Positions 1-9,028 are shown, counted from the first letter of the stretch. The stretch is 17,270 bases of DNA from Chloroflexota bacterium (GCA_008501785.1 QQUD01000454.1:1-17270), one strand, 5' to 3'. Notes: generated by a model from the sequence alone, not told the origin. Made by a program: numbers and translations.

Positions 1-786
1 AATCATCTCGAGCAAATCTTTGATGCTAACTTCAAATGAACTTCCGAGATTTACAGGTTCGCTTTTGTTATAGCGTTCAGTTGCCAACAAAACACCTTCT
101 GCAGCATCTTCAACATATAAAAACTCGCGCGTAGGAGACCCATCACCCCATGCTTCAATCTTTTTTACCCCCATTCTTTTGGCATCTATGCATTTACGTA
201 TCAGGGCTGGAATTACATGAGAAGTTTCAAGATCAAAATTATCGTGAGGGCCATAAAGGTTTACGGGCAGCAGGAAAATGGAATTGAAACCATATTGTTC
301 ACGATATGTTTGAGATTGAACCAACAGCATCTTTTTGGCAAGGCCGTAGGGTGCATTTGTTTCTTCGGGATATCCATTCCATAGGTCTTCTTCTTTAAAC
401 GGCACTGGTGCATATTTTGGGTAGGCGCAAACAGTTCCGGCTGCAATAAATTTTTTCACGCCTATTTTCCAGGCCTCATGAAAAAGCGGAACACCCATCA
501 TTAAGTTATTATAGAAAAACTCTGCTGGATGGGAACGATTGGCCCCAATACCCCCTACTTGTGCTGCTAAATGAATAATAATATCCGGTTTTGAATCATC
601 AAGCAGACTGCGAACAGCATCAGGATTTATAAGATCATAGTCTTTTTTCCGAGGAATAAATATCTCATTGACACCTCGTTCTTGTAGTTTTTTTACCACA
701 AATGAACCCAGAAATCCGGCACCACCGGTTACACAAACTCGCTTATTAGACCAAAATTCCTTTGGATCAGGCCATTCTAACATCAT
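1..786 (-). CDS. fcl: GDP-L-fucose synthase, C-terminus cut by window edge
   Basis: The 262 codons seen encode an extended-SDR NAD(P)-dependent enzyme that converts GDP-4-keto-6-deoxymannose to GDP-L-fucose by epimerisation and reduction in the cytoplasm. The Rossmann motif GGAGFLG lies at residues 21-27. The active site region AGTVCAYPK (115-124) carries Thr118 and Cys120 where E. coli GMER has Ser107 and Cys109. The YxxxK pair is Tyr147/Lys151 and the second catalytic residue is His190 in SHVIP. The family is usually about 310-320 residues, so roughly the last 50-60 are outside the window. The start is a tandem ATG ATG preceded by GAGGAG, and either could be used. It is the last visible gene of the minus-strand surface-glycan block, 43 bp after the Wzz-like gene. 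The partner gmd (GDP-mannose dehydratase) is not in the window. Confidence 0.9.
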   Translation of the reverse strand, partial: MMLEWPDPKEFWSNKRVCVTGGAGFLGSFVVKKLQERGVNEIFIPRKKDYDLINPDAVRSLLDDSKPDIIIHLAAQVGGIGANRSHPAEFFYNNLMMGVPLFHEAWKIGVKKFIAAGTVCAYPKYAPVPFKEEDLWNGYPEETNAPYGLAKKMLLVQSQTYREQYGFNSIFLLPVNLYGPHDNFDLETSHVIPALIRKCIDAKRMGVKKIEAWGDGSPTREFLYVEDAAEGVLLATERYNKSEPVNLGSSFEVSIKDLLEMI

Positions 787-829
787 ATCAATCTCCTCAG
801 ATTATTTTATTTTTTCTTAACTGATAGCT

Positions 830-2044
830 TTACGATTTCTTGAATAGCGTATTCCACCAAAGAACAAAGACAAAAACGAAAACCGCAATAAATAAACCTA
901 CCAGGCCAGCAAGCATTGTTATTCCCAAACGGCTATCACTTAATGCCTTTTCGGAAACGGCCGCTTTACTCGCCAATTGAAACCCACCAGTAGTATCTTG
1001 TGAAACAATCTGCTCTTCTTCTACTTGAAATACTAGTGAATTATATGTTTCTTGCGCAACAGCAACATTATGCTCGAGGCGGGCTAACCTCGTCGAAGAC
1101 TCTTGAATTTCACTTTGTAAAGTCAATATGTGTGGCTCAATTTCGGTTACTTTCTTATCAAGTTGAATTTTTTTTCCTGCGAGTGTTTCAATCAATCCAT
1201 CCAAAATCTCTATTTGTTCGTCGCGGTTTGATGTTGTTAAGGTCTCTTGGGCACTCAAATCAAGAATAACAGGTGACGTATCTTCATCATTAAATGTTTG
1301 GAGTTGTAGTTGTAAATAGGTTAATTGATCTGCATAGGAAATTGGGTCGCCTGTAGATATATTCAATATTTGTTGGCGTAGTGCTTGAGCATTGTCATGC
1401 AGTTGTTGGGTACGCTCTTGCTGCTTTAAGTAAACAGCGTGGTTTTGTCGGGAATTGTTTAATGCATTGCTGATGATTGCCGTGCGATTGATTCCTTGAT
1501 ACGCTTCTAATGCATCTTCGGCAGCAGTCAAAGAGGTTTCGGCTGATTTGAGCTGCTCCTCAAAAAAAACAAGCCGCTCCCCTCCCTTCCCTTGATATAA
1601 ACGATTTGCCCAATTTACAAAAGCTTCGGCCCATGCATTAGTTAAATGAGCGCTTTCTTCTGCTTTATTAGTTGTTGATGTGAGTCTGATAACTGTTTTG
1701 TCTGCCCCTGATTCTGCTTCTAGATTAGCTCTAAGTTCACGAATCGTCAGGTCATTTTCAAGCGAAACTTCTTCAAGCACTATGCGCAACACTTCATCAC
1801 TGAGCGCCAGTTCGGGAAAGGCTGCCAGTGGTTGATTACCGATTACATCGGAGATGCCATCGTCTAGCTTAACAATTTCCCTCGTATCAATGATGGTTAC
1901 TAAGGCGGTTGCTGCATAGGTTGGTGGACGCAATGAGGCAATAATAAAAGCGATAACTGCCGTTACTACCCCTACTCCCACAATCCATTTCCAATTCTTA
2001 ATTAACGCCTCAATATACGGCCGTAAATCGATTTCCTCTTCCAC
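830..2044 (-). CDS. Wzz-type polysaccharide chain-length determinant
   Basis: This 404-residue polysaccharide co-polymerase-like protein would set the length of the exported polymer together with a Wzy polymerase. The architecture is typical: a short cytoplasmic N-terminus, a membrane helix at about residues 20-38, the post-helix segment RPPTYAATA, a long external region rich in predicted coiled coil (about 150-350), and a second membrane helix at about 375-397 followed by a short basic tail. No tyrosine-kinase domain is attached, unlike BY-kinase fusions. The start is GTG, with GGAGG 8 nt upstream; no in-frame ATG gives a better fit. It lies between the glycosyltransferase-like gene and GDP-fucose synthase, which supports a role in surface polysaccharide or capsule assembly. 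One ACGGCCGT palindrome falls in codons for Leu-Arg-Pro-Tyr near the N-terminus. Confidence 0.82.
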   Translation of the reverse strand: MEEEIDLRPYIEALIKNWKWIVGVGVVTAVIAFIIASLRPPTYAATALVTIIDTREIVKLDDGISDVIGNQPLAAFPELALSDEVLRIVLEEVSLENDLTIRELRANLEAESGADKTVIRLTSTTNKAEESAHLTNAWAEAFVNWANRLYQGKGGERLVFFEEQLKSAETSLTAAEDALEAYQGINRTAIISNALNNSRQNHAVYLKQQERTQQLHDNAQALRQQILNISTGDPISYADQLTYLQLQLQTFNDEDTSPVILDLSAQETLTTSNRDEQIEILDGLIETLAGKKIQLDKKVTEIEPHILTLQSEIQESSTRLARLEHNVAVAQETYNSLVFQVEEEQIVSQDTTGGFQLASKAAVSEKALSDSRLGITMLAGLVGLFIAVFVFVFVLWWNTLFKKS

Positions 2045-2156
2045 AATGACATCCTCCGTGTATGGACAAACTGCGCGGAATCATACATGAAGATAGGTTC
2101 CAGAGCAAATTGGTTAGATTGCGTTTGGGGTTTACGGATAAGACCCAATATTTTCA
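2045..2156. other. 112-bp intergenic gap before the Wzz-like gene
   Basis: No gene is visible. The gap holds the GGAGG ribosome-binding site of the Wzz-like gene (minus strand). It also holds a 17-base motif at 2105-2121, GCAAATTGGTTAGATTG, which matches 15 of 17 positions with 9002-9018, another intergenic site just 3' of a stop codon. No convincing terminator or promoter is seen. Confidence 0.4.
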
Positions 2157-3515
2157 TTACACAGGCTCATAAACTGACAAATAATTCCCTAAATCAATGA
2201 GTTGCCAATCTTCAAAGCTACCACTGTTTCTATTAACAAACTGATTAATAAGTTCTACTGCAAGTTCTTGAGAACAGCCATCATATTTTGTATTTATTGT
2301 AGAACAATATCTCTTTGCTTTGTTACGAACGTCTGAAGGGAGCGAATCGAGAAGCTCATATAAATATTGCACGATAGAATTTGGTTCAGAAAAATATTCA
2401 ACCAAACCATGTTTTTGAAAGCCATACCAGTCCAAATTCTCGCCTGAAAAATCGTAACAGATAGCATTAACATTCATTAACACCGCTTCGAGTAGGATAT
2501 TTGAATCTCCGGAAACGATGGCATCAACACGACTCAGATATTGGAAAGCGTCTTCAGCATTGTTAGAAAATTGCCAATTAGCTTCAGACGCAATTTTTTG
2601 CCAAGCTTCCTTTCGAGGATCGGCGGGATGAGGACGTAATACAAACTTAAAAGTTGAAGTGTGTTGCTGTAAAGCTCGACATAATGGTTCTAGTTGTTCA
2701 GGGGTGTTTTGTAACCCAACACAAACCCCTATGGTTTGTAATGAATGATCATAATTAATCTTTGAAAAGTATTGATCCAACCGCGGAATTCCGATTAAAA
2801 ATGCTTTTGTTTTTGATTTTCCTCTTGTCGCATATTTTTCGGCTGTATCCTTCCCTTCTAAAAGGGCATAGTCTACCGTTAGTGGAGGGAATCGTTCTGT
2901 AACTGATGCATGTTGAATATAAACAGTGGGAATATCAGCATCTCGAGCAGCTAAAATAAAAACTCTCGTCCACATCACATGATCATTTGCTAATACAATT
3001 AAGTCAGGATTGGTTTTTCGGAGAACTTGTCGCACCAAAATGTAAACCCCATAGGAAAGCCAATAAAAATCAAAAACATAAGAGAATGCTTTTCTTTCGG
3101 CTCCTTTGGCTTTGAAAAATTTGAAGCATACACACGGCAAAAATGGAATCGAGAAGAAATATGCCCAAAAAACAGGCAATTGTTTTGTACCAAAACCATC
3201 TACTCCTACAAAAAGAGGATGCGATATATTGTCGGCCAAAGTACGTAATGCCCTTTCCTGATTATTTGTTTTTGCGAAAAAAAGAACGGAATTGGGAGGA
3301 TGTTTTTTGAAGGATAACGGCCGTTTCCATAATACATAAAACATTCGCCAAATAAAAGAACCAATCCGAAAAAACACACCGGGCCTGGGTACACCCACAC
3401 GAGATAATAACGTGTATTCCAAATTATGAGGTACATACAAATAACTTAAATCAGCAACATCTAAAGAAATTGCTATTTTTACTACATTGAAAACCCATCT
3501 AAAAAATTCTAACAC
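2157..3515 (-). CDS. GT-B-like surface polysaccharide glycosyltransferase, specificity unknown
   Basis: A 452-residue protein that I cannot assign to one named family. Its C-terminal half looks like the GT-B/CDP-glycerol-transferase-like enzymes of capsule pathways. It has YIQHAS around residue 200, then GIPRLDQY, then LRPHPADPR around 295, and SGDSNILLEAVLMNV around 333, a typical nucleotide-sugar-binding helix with a Glu. The N-terminal 120 residues are hydrophobic and aromatic but lack a clear signal peptide, so a peripheral membrane enzyme on the cytoplasmic face is likely. The start is GTG with GAGGGAG 5 nt upstream. It sits between the flippase gene and the Wzz-like gene, where a repeat-unit glycosyltransferase would be expected. 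It could instead be a glycerophosphate or sialyltransferase-like enzyme. One ACGGCCGT site encodes part of KRPLS. Confidence 0.6.
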   Translation of the reverse strand: MLEFFRWVFNVVKIAISLDVADLSYLYVPHNLEYTLLSRVGVPRPGVFFRIGSFIWRMFYVLWKRPLSFKKHPPNSVLFFAKTNNQERALRTLADNISHPLFVGVDGFGTKQLPVFWAYFFSIPFLPCVCFKFFKAKGAERKAFSYVFDFYWLSYGVYILVRQVLRKTNPDLIVLANDHVMWTRVFILAARDADIPTVYIQHASVTERFPPLTVDYALLEGKDTAEKYATRGKSKTKAFLIGIPRLDQYFSKINYDHSLQTIGVCVGLQNTPEQLEPLCRALQQHTSTFKFVLRPHPADPRKEAWQKIASEANWQFSNNAEDAFQYLSRVDAIVSGDSNILLEAVLMNVNAICYDFSGENLDWYGFQKHGLVEYFSEPNSIVQYLYELLDSLPSDVRNKAKRYCSTINTKYDGCSQELAVELINQFVNRNSGSFEDWQLIDLGNYLSVYEPV

Positions 3516-3784
3516 TCAAACTCCCTCAAAAACATCAACGATAATCCGTCAAAGATTCCCTTGAAACATCCTGTCTAATCGCTCCGATACATCGATTCGC
3601 GCCGAATCCAAGCACTAAAATTTATGGGTCTTCATCAATTAGTGTGCTACTGACTGTTTAAAATATTAGTTTGTTGCTTTTCAGTAGGCTATTATGGATA
3701 TCAATAAGAAACGGATAATATCCACTTTCTTCATCCGTTCCTTATTGATATCCGCTGTAGCCATCGTGGCATCACTCACTAAAG
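3516..3784. other. 269-bp intergenic gap inside the glycan block
   Basis: No coding region is supported. The gap interrupts an otherwise tightly spaced minus-strand gene set. It contains one long inverted repeat (described separately) and the GAGGGAG ribosome-binding site for the gene that ends at 2157. No clear sigma70-like promoter was found by eye, although the distance suggests that the downstream three genes may have their own. Confidence 0.4.
3696..3753. repeat. 21-bp inverted repeat with internal palindrome
   Basis: The arms are 3696-3716 and 3733-3753. They pair at 20 of 21 positions (single A/G difference in GATATCAATAAG(A/G)AACGG), with a 16-nt loop. The inner end of the left arm also forms the small palindrome GGATAATATCC at 3713-3723. 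The element lies 32 bp past the stop codon of the flippase gene. No T-run follows the stem in the minus direction, so it is not a classical intrinsic terminator. It might be an RNA hairpin protecting or attenuating the transcript, a protein-binding dyad, or a remnant of a small non-autonomous element. Confidence 0.8.
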
Positions 3785-5086
3785 TTATCCCCGTTTCACC
3801 AATGCTTTGGAAAACCAAGGCATAGGATGTATTTTATTTGCATACCACCATATACCAACGAATTGAATCAAGAAGGATAAAAGAGTAGCTTGGGCCGCAC
3901 CTAGAGCACCATAGTGCAAAATAAGGAAATAATTTGCAATTAAGTTTATAATCGCCGACGTCGTTGTCATAATCGCTAGAAAGCCTGTTTTTCCTTCATG
4001 AATTAAATACGGGAATCGCATCAAATACATCCCCCGTATTGCATAGCTAACAGCTATCCATATCACAAATTGCTTTGCTCCAAAATAAGCTTCTGTTGTC
4101 ATAAACTCAATCAAGATATAAGAGCTAAAAGTGACTACAATTGCAAAAATCAAGACACCAATATCATAAAAATAGGTATATTGCACAACTCTTTTTAATT
4201 GTTGTGAATTTAAATCAGCTAATTGTTTATACATCCATGGTGACCATGCTTTACTAAACGAGTCTGTTGATATTGCCACAATCATGCCAAACTGGTATCC
4301 GACTGTATAGATGCCTACAGCTTCCTTCCCCAGCATATGATCAAGGAAAAAACGATCACTTAAAGAAATAACAACCATGCTCAAAGCATGTGGGATAAGC
4401 GGAAACGAAACTTTAAGTATGTTACGAAAGATTTCCCGATCAAAAATTGGGATGATGAATTTTGACCGATAAAGGCGTATCATTCCCACAATCCCAATTA
4501 TTAAGGGAGCAAAAAAAACACCAGCAGCTCTACCTTGCCAACCCATTTCGAAAAACACGACAAGAACAATCGTGATAAACAAATTTATTACTGTTGCCGA
4601 AACTTCAAACATTCCATATAACTTTGCTCTTTCCTGGTTACGTAAAACAGTCAAATTAAATTGTTTCACAATCATCGATGCAGCAACAACTGGAATAGTG
4701 CAAATCCAGATTAATGGCAAATCTACTATTGCTGGGAAAAAACCTAATATCGGCACGAAAAGGAACAACACTATCACAAAAACAGACACGAGAATTAGGC
4801 ATATAGTAAAAATAATGTGGGCAATTTCTTCTCGACTTTTTCGGAAAAAATGTCTAGTAATATTTGCCTGCATATTCATACCAATTATCGGCACAAAAAA
4901 AGAAATCAAAACTTGATAAAGTGCCAGGGTACCATATTCTTCAGGGGACAAATAAGTAGTTAAAACCGGTAACAAGAAAAATGGCAGGGCTTTATTTAAA
5001 ATACCTGCCAACATATATGCACTAAATCTGTTCAATGCACCATTTTTACTCCATAGCAGTATTTTCCCTCTCAACAAATGGTACAT
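3785..5086 (-). CDS. Wzx-type oligosaccharide flippase (MOP superfamily)
   Basis: A 433-residue polytopic membrane protein with about 12-14 hydrophobic helices, of the polysaccharide-export/MATE-like (MOP) superfamily. It would flip undecaprenyl-linked repeat units from the inner to the outer membrane face. Visible family features are the N-terminal LPFFLLPVLTTYLSPEEYG segment (residues about 34-52), which is characteristic of Wzx/RfbX-like proteins, followed by a helix with polar residues and a central VSFPLIPHALS segment. The length fits the family. The start is ATG, 9 bp after the stop of the preceding gene, with AGGA just upstream overlapping that stop, so the two are probably translated from one mRNA. 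No Wzy polymerase is recognisable in the window. Confidence 0.86.
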   Translation of the reverse strand: MYHLLRGKILLWSKNGALNRFSAYMLAGILNKALPFFLLPVLTTYLSPEEYGTLALYQVLISFFVPIIGMNMQANITRHFFRKSREEIAHIIFTICLILVSVFVIVLFLFVPILGFFPAIVDLPLIWICTIPVVAASMIVKQFNLTVLRNQERAKLYGMFEVSATVINLFITIVLVVFFEMGWQGRAAGVFFAPLIIGIVGMIRLYRSKFIIPIFDREIFRNILKVSFPLIPHALSMVVISLSDRFFLDHMLGKEAVGIYTVGYQFGMIVAISTDSFSKAWSPWMYKQLADLNSQQLKRVVQYTYFYDIGVLIFAIVVTFSSYILIEFMTTEAYFGAKQFVIWIAVSYAIRGMYLMRFPYLIHEGKTGFLAIMTTTSAIINLIANYFLILHYGALGAAQATLLSFLIQFVGIWWYANKIHPMPWFSKALVKRG

Positions 5087-5095
5087 ATTGTCATC

Positions 5096-6124
5096 CTAAA
5101 AAGATTGAATGAAATCACGCATAATGGCATGCTTTGATTTCATAACTTCAATCGTTTGATGAAATGAATTAAAGTTTGTATCCTGGTGTTTGATAATAAT
5201 TGACTGTAATAATTCACGAGCATTATCACATCCAGCACGAACATCTTTGGTTTTTAAAGTTAATGATTGTCCAATCCCACGTGCATCTTCTTGCAATAAT
5301 ATGGATGGCTTCCGCAAACTAAGGAAATCTATGTGAGCATGAACCCGATAACCAACATGGAAATCACACGTCTCATAAAATTTGATTTTATCTGTTGAAT
5401 ATGATGCATCTACAATACGAAACCCTGCCCGATATCCAGACAAAGCCAACAAAATATTATCTACAGATGGCTTTATTGGTGTATATTTATCTGGCAGAAT
5501 ACCACGATGAAACACAAGATACCGTTCTGACCCTGGAAACAGTTGACCTATTAATCGCACAACTTGGGCTGCTTCCTTAAAGTAAATATGTTTAGCTGGT
5601 GAAGTTACAACAATACGCTGAATCGATTTGGGTGAAACAAAATCTTGTTCAATATTGGGTAAATATGACCAGGCGGCACATCCTGTTGTCACCACATTAT
5701 TAATACCGGCATTCCTGACAACCTGTTCAGTTAAAATATCCCGAACACTCGAATAAGAAATTCGAGAATGGATTTCATGAAGTGCATCATGAGCCTTTTC
5801 ATTGAAAGAAAAAGCTTCTATGTTTTCACTTTGTTCACCAACCGCCCATCCTAATCCCATCGGAATTATTGGCACCTTTATATCTGTCAGATTTTTTACT
5901 AATGGCAGTACGTTAGGATAAAAATCAAATGCATATCCTGGTCCACCACACCAAATAATTGCATCAGACTTATTAACCAAGTCAATATTTTGAGCAAGCG
6001 ATTCCCATCGCGGGAGCTCAATTAAATCATCTGTTTTTCGATATCTTCGAATTAATTCGCGTGCTCTTTCAAAGATAAGGAAATCCCCAACATTTTTTTT
6101 TGCACCATGAAGTAAAATATACAT
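5096..6124 (-). CDS. Polysaccharide pyruvyl transferase family protein
   Basis: A 342-residue cytoplasmic enzyme of the PS_pyruv_trans family (CsaB/WcaK-like, PF04230). Members add pyruvate ketals to sugars, and some relatives act as glycosyltransferases. The N-terminal glycine-rich motif is HGAKKNVGDFLIFERA (residues 6-21). A central WCGGPGYAFDF segment sits near 58-68. The C-terminal signature GYRVHAHIDFLSLRKPSILL (about 257-276) contains the conserved R-x-H-x-H and is followed by a conserved D-x-R. The length is normal. The ATG start has only a weak GGAT upstream, and the gene begins 21 bp after the nonulosonate synthase gene. Its place between synthase and flippase suggests that it modifies the repeat unit of the same glycan; the acceptor sugar is unknown. 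Confidence 0.84.
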   Translation of the reverse strand: MYILLHGAKKNVGDFLIFERARELIRRYRKTDDLIELPRWESLAQNIDLVNKSDAIIWCGGPGYAFDFYPNVLPLVKNLTDIKVPIIPMGLGWAVGEQSENIEAFSFNEKAHDALHEIHSRISYSSVRDILTEQVVRNAGINNVVTTGCAAWSYLPNIEQDFVSPKSIQRIVVTSPAKHIYFKEAAQVVRLIGQLFPGSERYLVFHRGILPDKYTPIKPSVDNILLALSGYRAGFRIVDASYSTDKIKFYETCDFHVGYRVHAHIDFLSLRKPSILLQEDARGIGQSLTLKTKDVRAGCDNARELLQSIIIKHQDTNFNSFHQTIEVMKSKHAIMRDFIQSF

Positions 6125-6145
6125 CTAACTATCCAATCTATTGAT

Positions 6146-7198
6146 TCAACATAAATGCTCAAGTTTTATAAGGTCATCTTGAGCTATATCCTGCATCAAT
6201 TCTTTACCCAACACTTGTGCAAAATCAACTGGAGATAAGCCTGTGCCAGGGCGCTTGAAATCGATATCATTTTTTGTAATAATTGTGCCAGCTTTTAACG
6301 ATTTTGCAGCTACGATGCTACGTCTGGCATAAGTTCGAGCAGGAATTTCACTTTCTTTCATCTCTTCTGCCGCAGCAGCCATGATTTTTGCATCTTTACA
6401 ATCTCGCACAAGTCGCTTTAGACCAGAAACATCAACTGCATGATAGTGATCATCTTCATCTAACAAATTATTTAGAGTGAAGTGTTTCTCGATAATTTGT
6501 GCCCCATTTGAGACGGCAATTGGACAGGCAATCATTGTATACTGTGGCTGTGTATGATCTGAATATCCAACAATCATTTCAGGAAATCGCTTTTTGAGTT
6601 GTACAATTCTTTGTAAATTAGCATCTTTGATTGGCGTTGGATAACTAAGAACACAGTGTAATAAACAGAATTGTGCATTTAGACTCTTTAAAAATGTGAT
6701 GGCCTCTTCAACTTCTGCAAAGGTTGCAGCTCCAGTTGAAAGCAAGATAGGCTTTTTATAACTAGCAATCGTTTCTAAAAGAGGATAATAGGTTAGATCA
6801 GCAGACGCAATTTTGAACGCAGCCATGTCAAATTCAGCAAGAAGTGCAGCAGAATCAGGATCAAATGGGGTTGATAATAGGGTTAACTTCAATTCTTTAG
6901 CAAAATTGAAAAGATCACGATAATCTTCGTAAGCAAGGTTTGAACGTTCAGCGAATATGTCAAATTGTGTCTTGCCGCTTTTATCATTCCAATAAGTAGG
7001 AGCCCATGTTGTGGCTATACGATTAGCGGAATAGGTTTGGAATTTTATTGCATCTACCCCACAAAGCTTAGCTTGAATCATGTATTCTTTCGCAAGTGTC
7101 AAGCTATTGTAATGATGCACACCCGCTTCGGCAATAATGTATGGAGGGGATGTTTCTTCAATTATTTGATTTCCGATCTGAATAGCTGGTTTCGACAT
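6146..7198 (-). CDS. NeuB-family nonulosonic acid synthase (sialic/legionaminic-type)
   Basis: A 350-residue enzyme that condenses phosphoenolpyruvate with a six-carbon N-acetyl sugar to give a nine-carbon nonulosonic acid. The N-terminal TIM barrel shows IAEAGVHHYNSL (22-33), KFQTY (52-56), LLSTPFD (107-113), FKIASADLTYYPLLE (128-142), STGAATFAE (154-162), HCVLSYPTP (181-189), GYSDHT (211-216) and the metal-region motif EKHF (237-240). The C-terminal SAF/antifreeze-like domain spans about 290-350 (ARRSIVAAKSLKAGTIIT). The YPLL and LHCxxSYPTP motifs resemble NeuB/LegI more than PseI, so sialic or legionaminic acid is more likely than pseudaminic acid; this is inference. The start is ATG, with AGGGG 11 nt upstream and a 19-bp gap to the fused activation gene before it. 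Bacillus spore-coat SpsE is another close relative type. Confidence 0.88.
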   Translation of the reverse strand: MSKPAIQIGNQIIEETSPPYIIAEAGVHHYNSLTLAKEYMIQAKLCGVDAIKFQTYSANRIATTWAPTYWNDKSGKTQFDIFAERSNLAYEDYRDLFNFAKELKLTLLSTPFDPDSAALLAEFDMAAFKIASADLTYYPLLETIASYKKPILLSTGAATFAEVEEAITFLKSLNAQFCLLHCVLSYPTPIKDANLQRIVQLKKRFPEMIVGYSDHTQPQYTMIACPIAVSNGAQIIEKHFTLNNLLDEDDHYHAVDVSGLKRLVRDCKDAKIMAAAAEEMKESEIPARTYARRSIVAAKSLKAGTIITKNDIDFKRPGTGLSPVDFAQVLGKELMQDIAQDDLIKLEHLC

Positions 7199-7217
7199 AA
7201 TAGCGCAGGCCCCTAAT

Positions 7218-8879
7218 TTAGTAATTTGAACTAAACACTTTACTCAATATTCGTTGAACAATTGCTGTATTTGAACGTTCTTTAACGGCTTTTAAGGCTC
7301 GCTCTCGCATACTAACCCGTAAATTTTTATTTTCTAATAAATGTGAAATATGGTTTGCCAGAGAAGTTACATTAACATGTTCCCCTAGCCCCAAATTGAT
7401 AACACCATATGGACTCGAAGCATGAGTATGCGTTAGTTCACGATTATTTTGACAAAGAACAATTGTAGGAATTCCCAATGTCATCAATTCTGTTACTGTA
7501 CGACCGCCACTTGTTAATGCCAGGTCAGCCTGTTGCATTAAAAGTGCCATATTTTCAACGGAGGTGTGAAGACGGCCGTTTAATCCATATTCGTCCAAGC
7601 TTAGCATAGCGTGTTGATATCCCGGCCCCAACACAACAATAACGTCTTCAGGATACTGGACTTGCTTTAATGCAGATAACGCCTTTTTTGTCAGATTTTG
7701 AGGGTCCGTTCCACCAAATGCCAATAAAATAGTTTTAACGGGTGAATTCAACAATTCACGCGGCGAGACCGTTTCAAACTGGGGTGCAAGAATTGCATTT
7801 TTTACTCCATACCAGTGATTGTTATGTGGATATAAATCTGTATAAAGATCATTAATAACAATATCTGCAAAACGTGCTCCTAAACCCAAGTCTTCTAATG
7901 AAACAACGCAAGTCGTATTCTGTTTTACAGCCTGAACATATTCTTCAGTTGTATCTAAAACATCAAGCACAGCTAAATGAGGTTGAAGTTCTTCCATGAA
8001 TTTAAAAAAAGCTGACTCATCCTCAATCTGAGTAATTTTATACGGAAGGCCTTCTAAAAAGTTGGCACCCAATTTATTGTCACCATCACATCTTGTGACA
8101 ATCCTTAAATCATGTTCATTTAGCTCATATGCAAGTGCAATAGCTCTATACACATGTCCCATGCCCAATTGAGGACTGGCATCAGCTCGAATGACAATCT
8201 TTTTACGACGTGCATAATATTCTGCTGAAGCCCAGTCGGCATATGTATCAATATCAAGTCCTTCTTTTTTACTTATTTCCAGTAAAGCAACAGGCGCTTG
8301 AATTCTTGACCCATTTTCCAAGAGTGAATTGATAAAACAACCGATAATACCACCCGTTTCACTGAATGTAACAGGCAACCATTGACGATTCACCCGCTCA
8401 GAATAAAGAGGTTTTGCCTGACCCTCACTCTTCACTGTCCAACGTAAATGCCTATCATCAACAACGGTAAGTACAGACTTTGCTCCCTCCTGAAGCAATT
8501 GAATCCCTTTTTCAACGGTACTACACGTTAAGAAGGGACTTGTTGGTTGAATTGTGAGAATAATATCTTCTTTTTCAGCGCTGTGATTTAATAGCCAGTT
8601 GCTAACTTCTAAGGCTACATCGTCAAGTGTGCTTATATCCCTTGCTGAGTCTGCAGAACGTTTATGGATTTGAGCGAATTCATTGCTAAGTTGAGCAATT
8701 TCGCTATTGTCAGTACTTACAATAATTGATTCTCTGTCAAATTTTTTTGAAAGTTCCAGAAGAACATGACGAATTAATGGAATTCCATTCAATTTTTTAA
8801 TGTTTTTTCTTGGAATCCCCTTCGAGCCACCTCTTGCAGGAATTAAAATCCAAACCTTTGGGCTAGTCTTTTGTTTCAT
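7218..8879 (-). CDS. Fused CMP-nonulosonate cytidylyltransferase + PseG/SpsG-like domain
   Basis: This is a two-domain protein of 553 residues. Residues 1-222 are a NeuA/PseF/SpsF-type cytidylyltransferase: IPARGGSKGIPRKN (13-26), QPTSPF (111-116) and GLDIDTYADW (207-216). It would activate the nine-carbon sugar as a CMP derivative. Residues 228-553 are a GT-B-fold PseG/SpsG-like domain, opening with IRADASPQLGMGHVYRA (230-246). In C. jejuni PseG, which cleaves UDP-sugar, the matching GxGH histidine is catalytic. It continues with LAFGGTDPQN and TSGGRTVTELMTLG, the nucleotide-binding half. In most genomes these are two genes (pseF/pseG, spsF/spsG). The ATG start has no obvious Shine-Dalgarno, and it is probably the first gene of the glycan operon. 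The aminosugar-making PseB/C/H or LegB/C/H genes are not visible. Confidence 0.88.
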   Translation of the reverse strand: MKQKTSPKVWILIPARGGSKGIPRKNIKKLNGIPLIRHVLLELSKKFDRESIIVSTDNSEIAQLSNEFAQIHKRSADSARDISTLDDVALEVSNWLLNHSAEKEDIILTIQPTSPFLTCSTVEKGIQLLQEGAKSVLTVVDDRHLRWTVKSEGQAKPLYSERVNRQWLPVTFSETGGIIGCFINSLLENGSRIQAPVALLEISKKEGLDIDTYADWASAEYYARRKKIVIRADASPQLGMGHVYRAIALAYELNEHDLRIVTRCDGDNKLGANFLEGLPYKITQIEDESAFFKFMEELQPHLAVLDVLDTTEEYVQAVKQNTTCVVSLEDLGLGARFADIVINDLYTDLYPHNNHWYGVKNAILAPQFETVSPRELLNSPVKTILLAFGGTDPQNLTKKALSALKQVQYPEDVIVVLGPGYQHAMLSLDEYGLNGRLHTSVENMALLMQQADLALTSGGRTVTELMTLGIPTIVLCQNNRELTHTHASSPYGVINLGLGEHVNVTSLANHISHLLENKNLRVSMRERALKAVKERSNTAIVQRILSKVFSSNY

Positions 8880-8964
8880 AATTTATTTAACGAGTTGGCA
8901 CGTCCTCAGATTTTTATATTCTTTTTCATTAAAATAATTAGCAATTTGCATCCATTTTCTTATG

Positions 8965-8970
8965 ATTATA
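8965..8970 (-). promoter_or_regulatory. Possible -10 element for the glycan operon
   Basis: On the minus strand this reads TATAAT, about 86 bp before the start of the fused cytidylyltransferase gene and in the 149-bp gap after the sortase gene. The -35 region is poor (TTTCCT about 16 nt upstream), so this is a candidate only. It is the one perfect -10 hexamer seen in this gap. Confidence 0.35.
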
Positions 8971-9028
8971 ACGAATGCAATAGCTGAGGAAAGGCTTCGG
9001 GGCAAATTGGCTATATTGGGTATTGAAT

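Noticed and set aside
8880..9028. Riboswitch or structured leader before the glycan operon
   Set aside because: No conserved riboswitch core or stable extended pairing could be found by eye. Only a lone -10 hexamer stands out.
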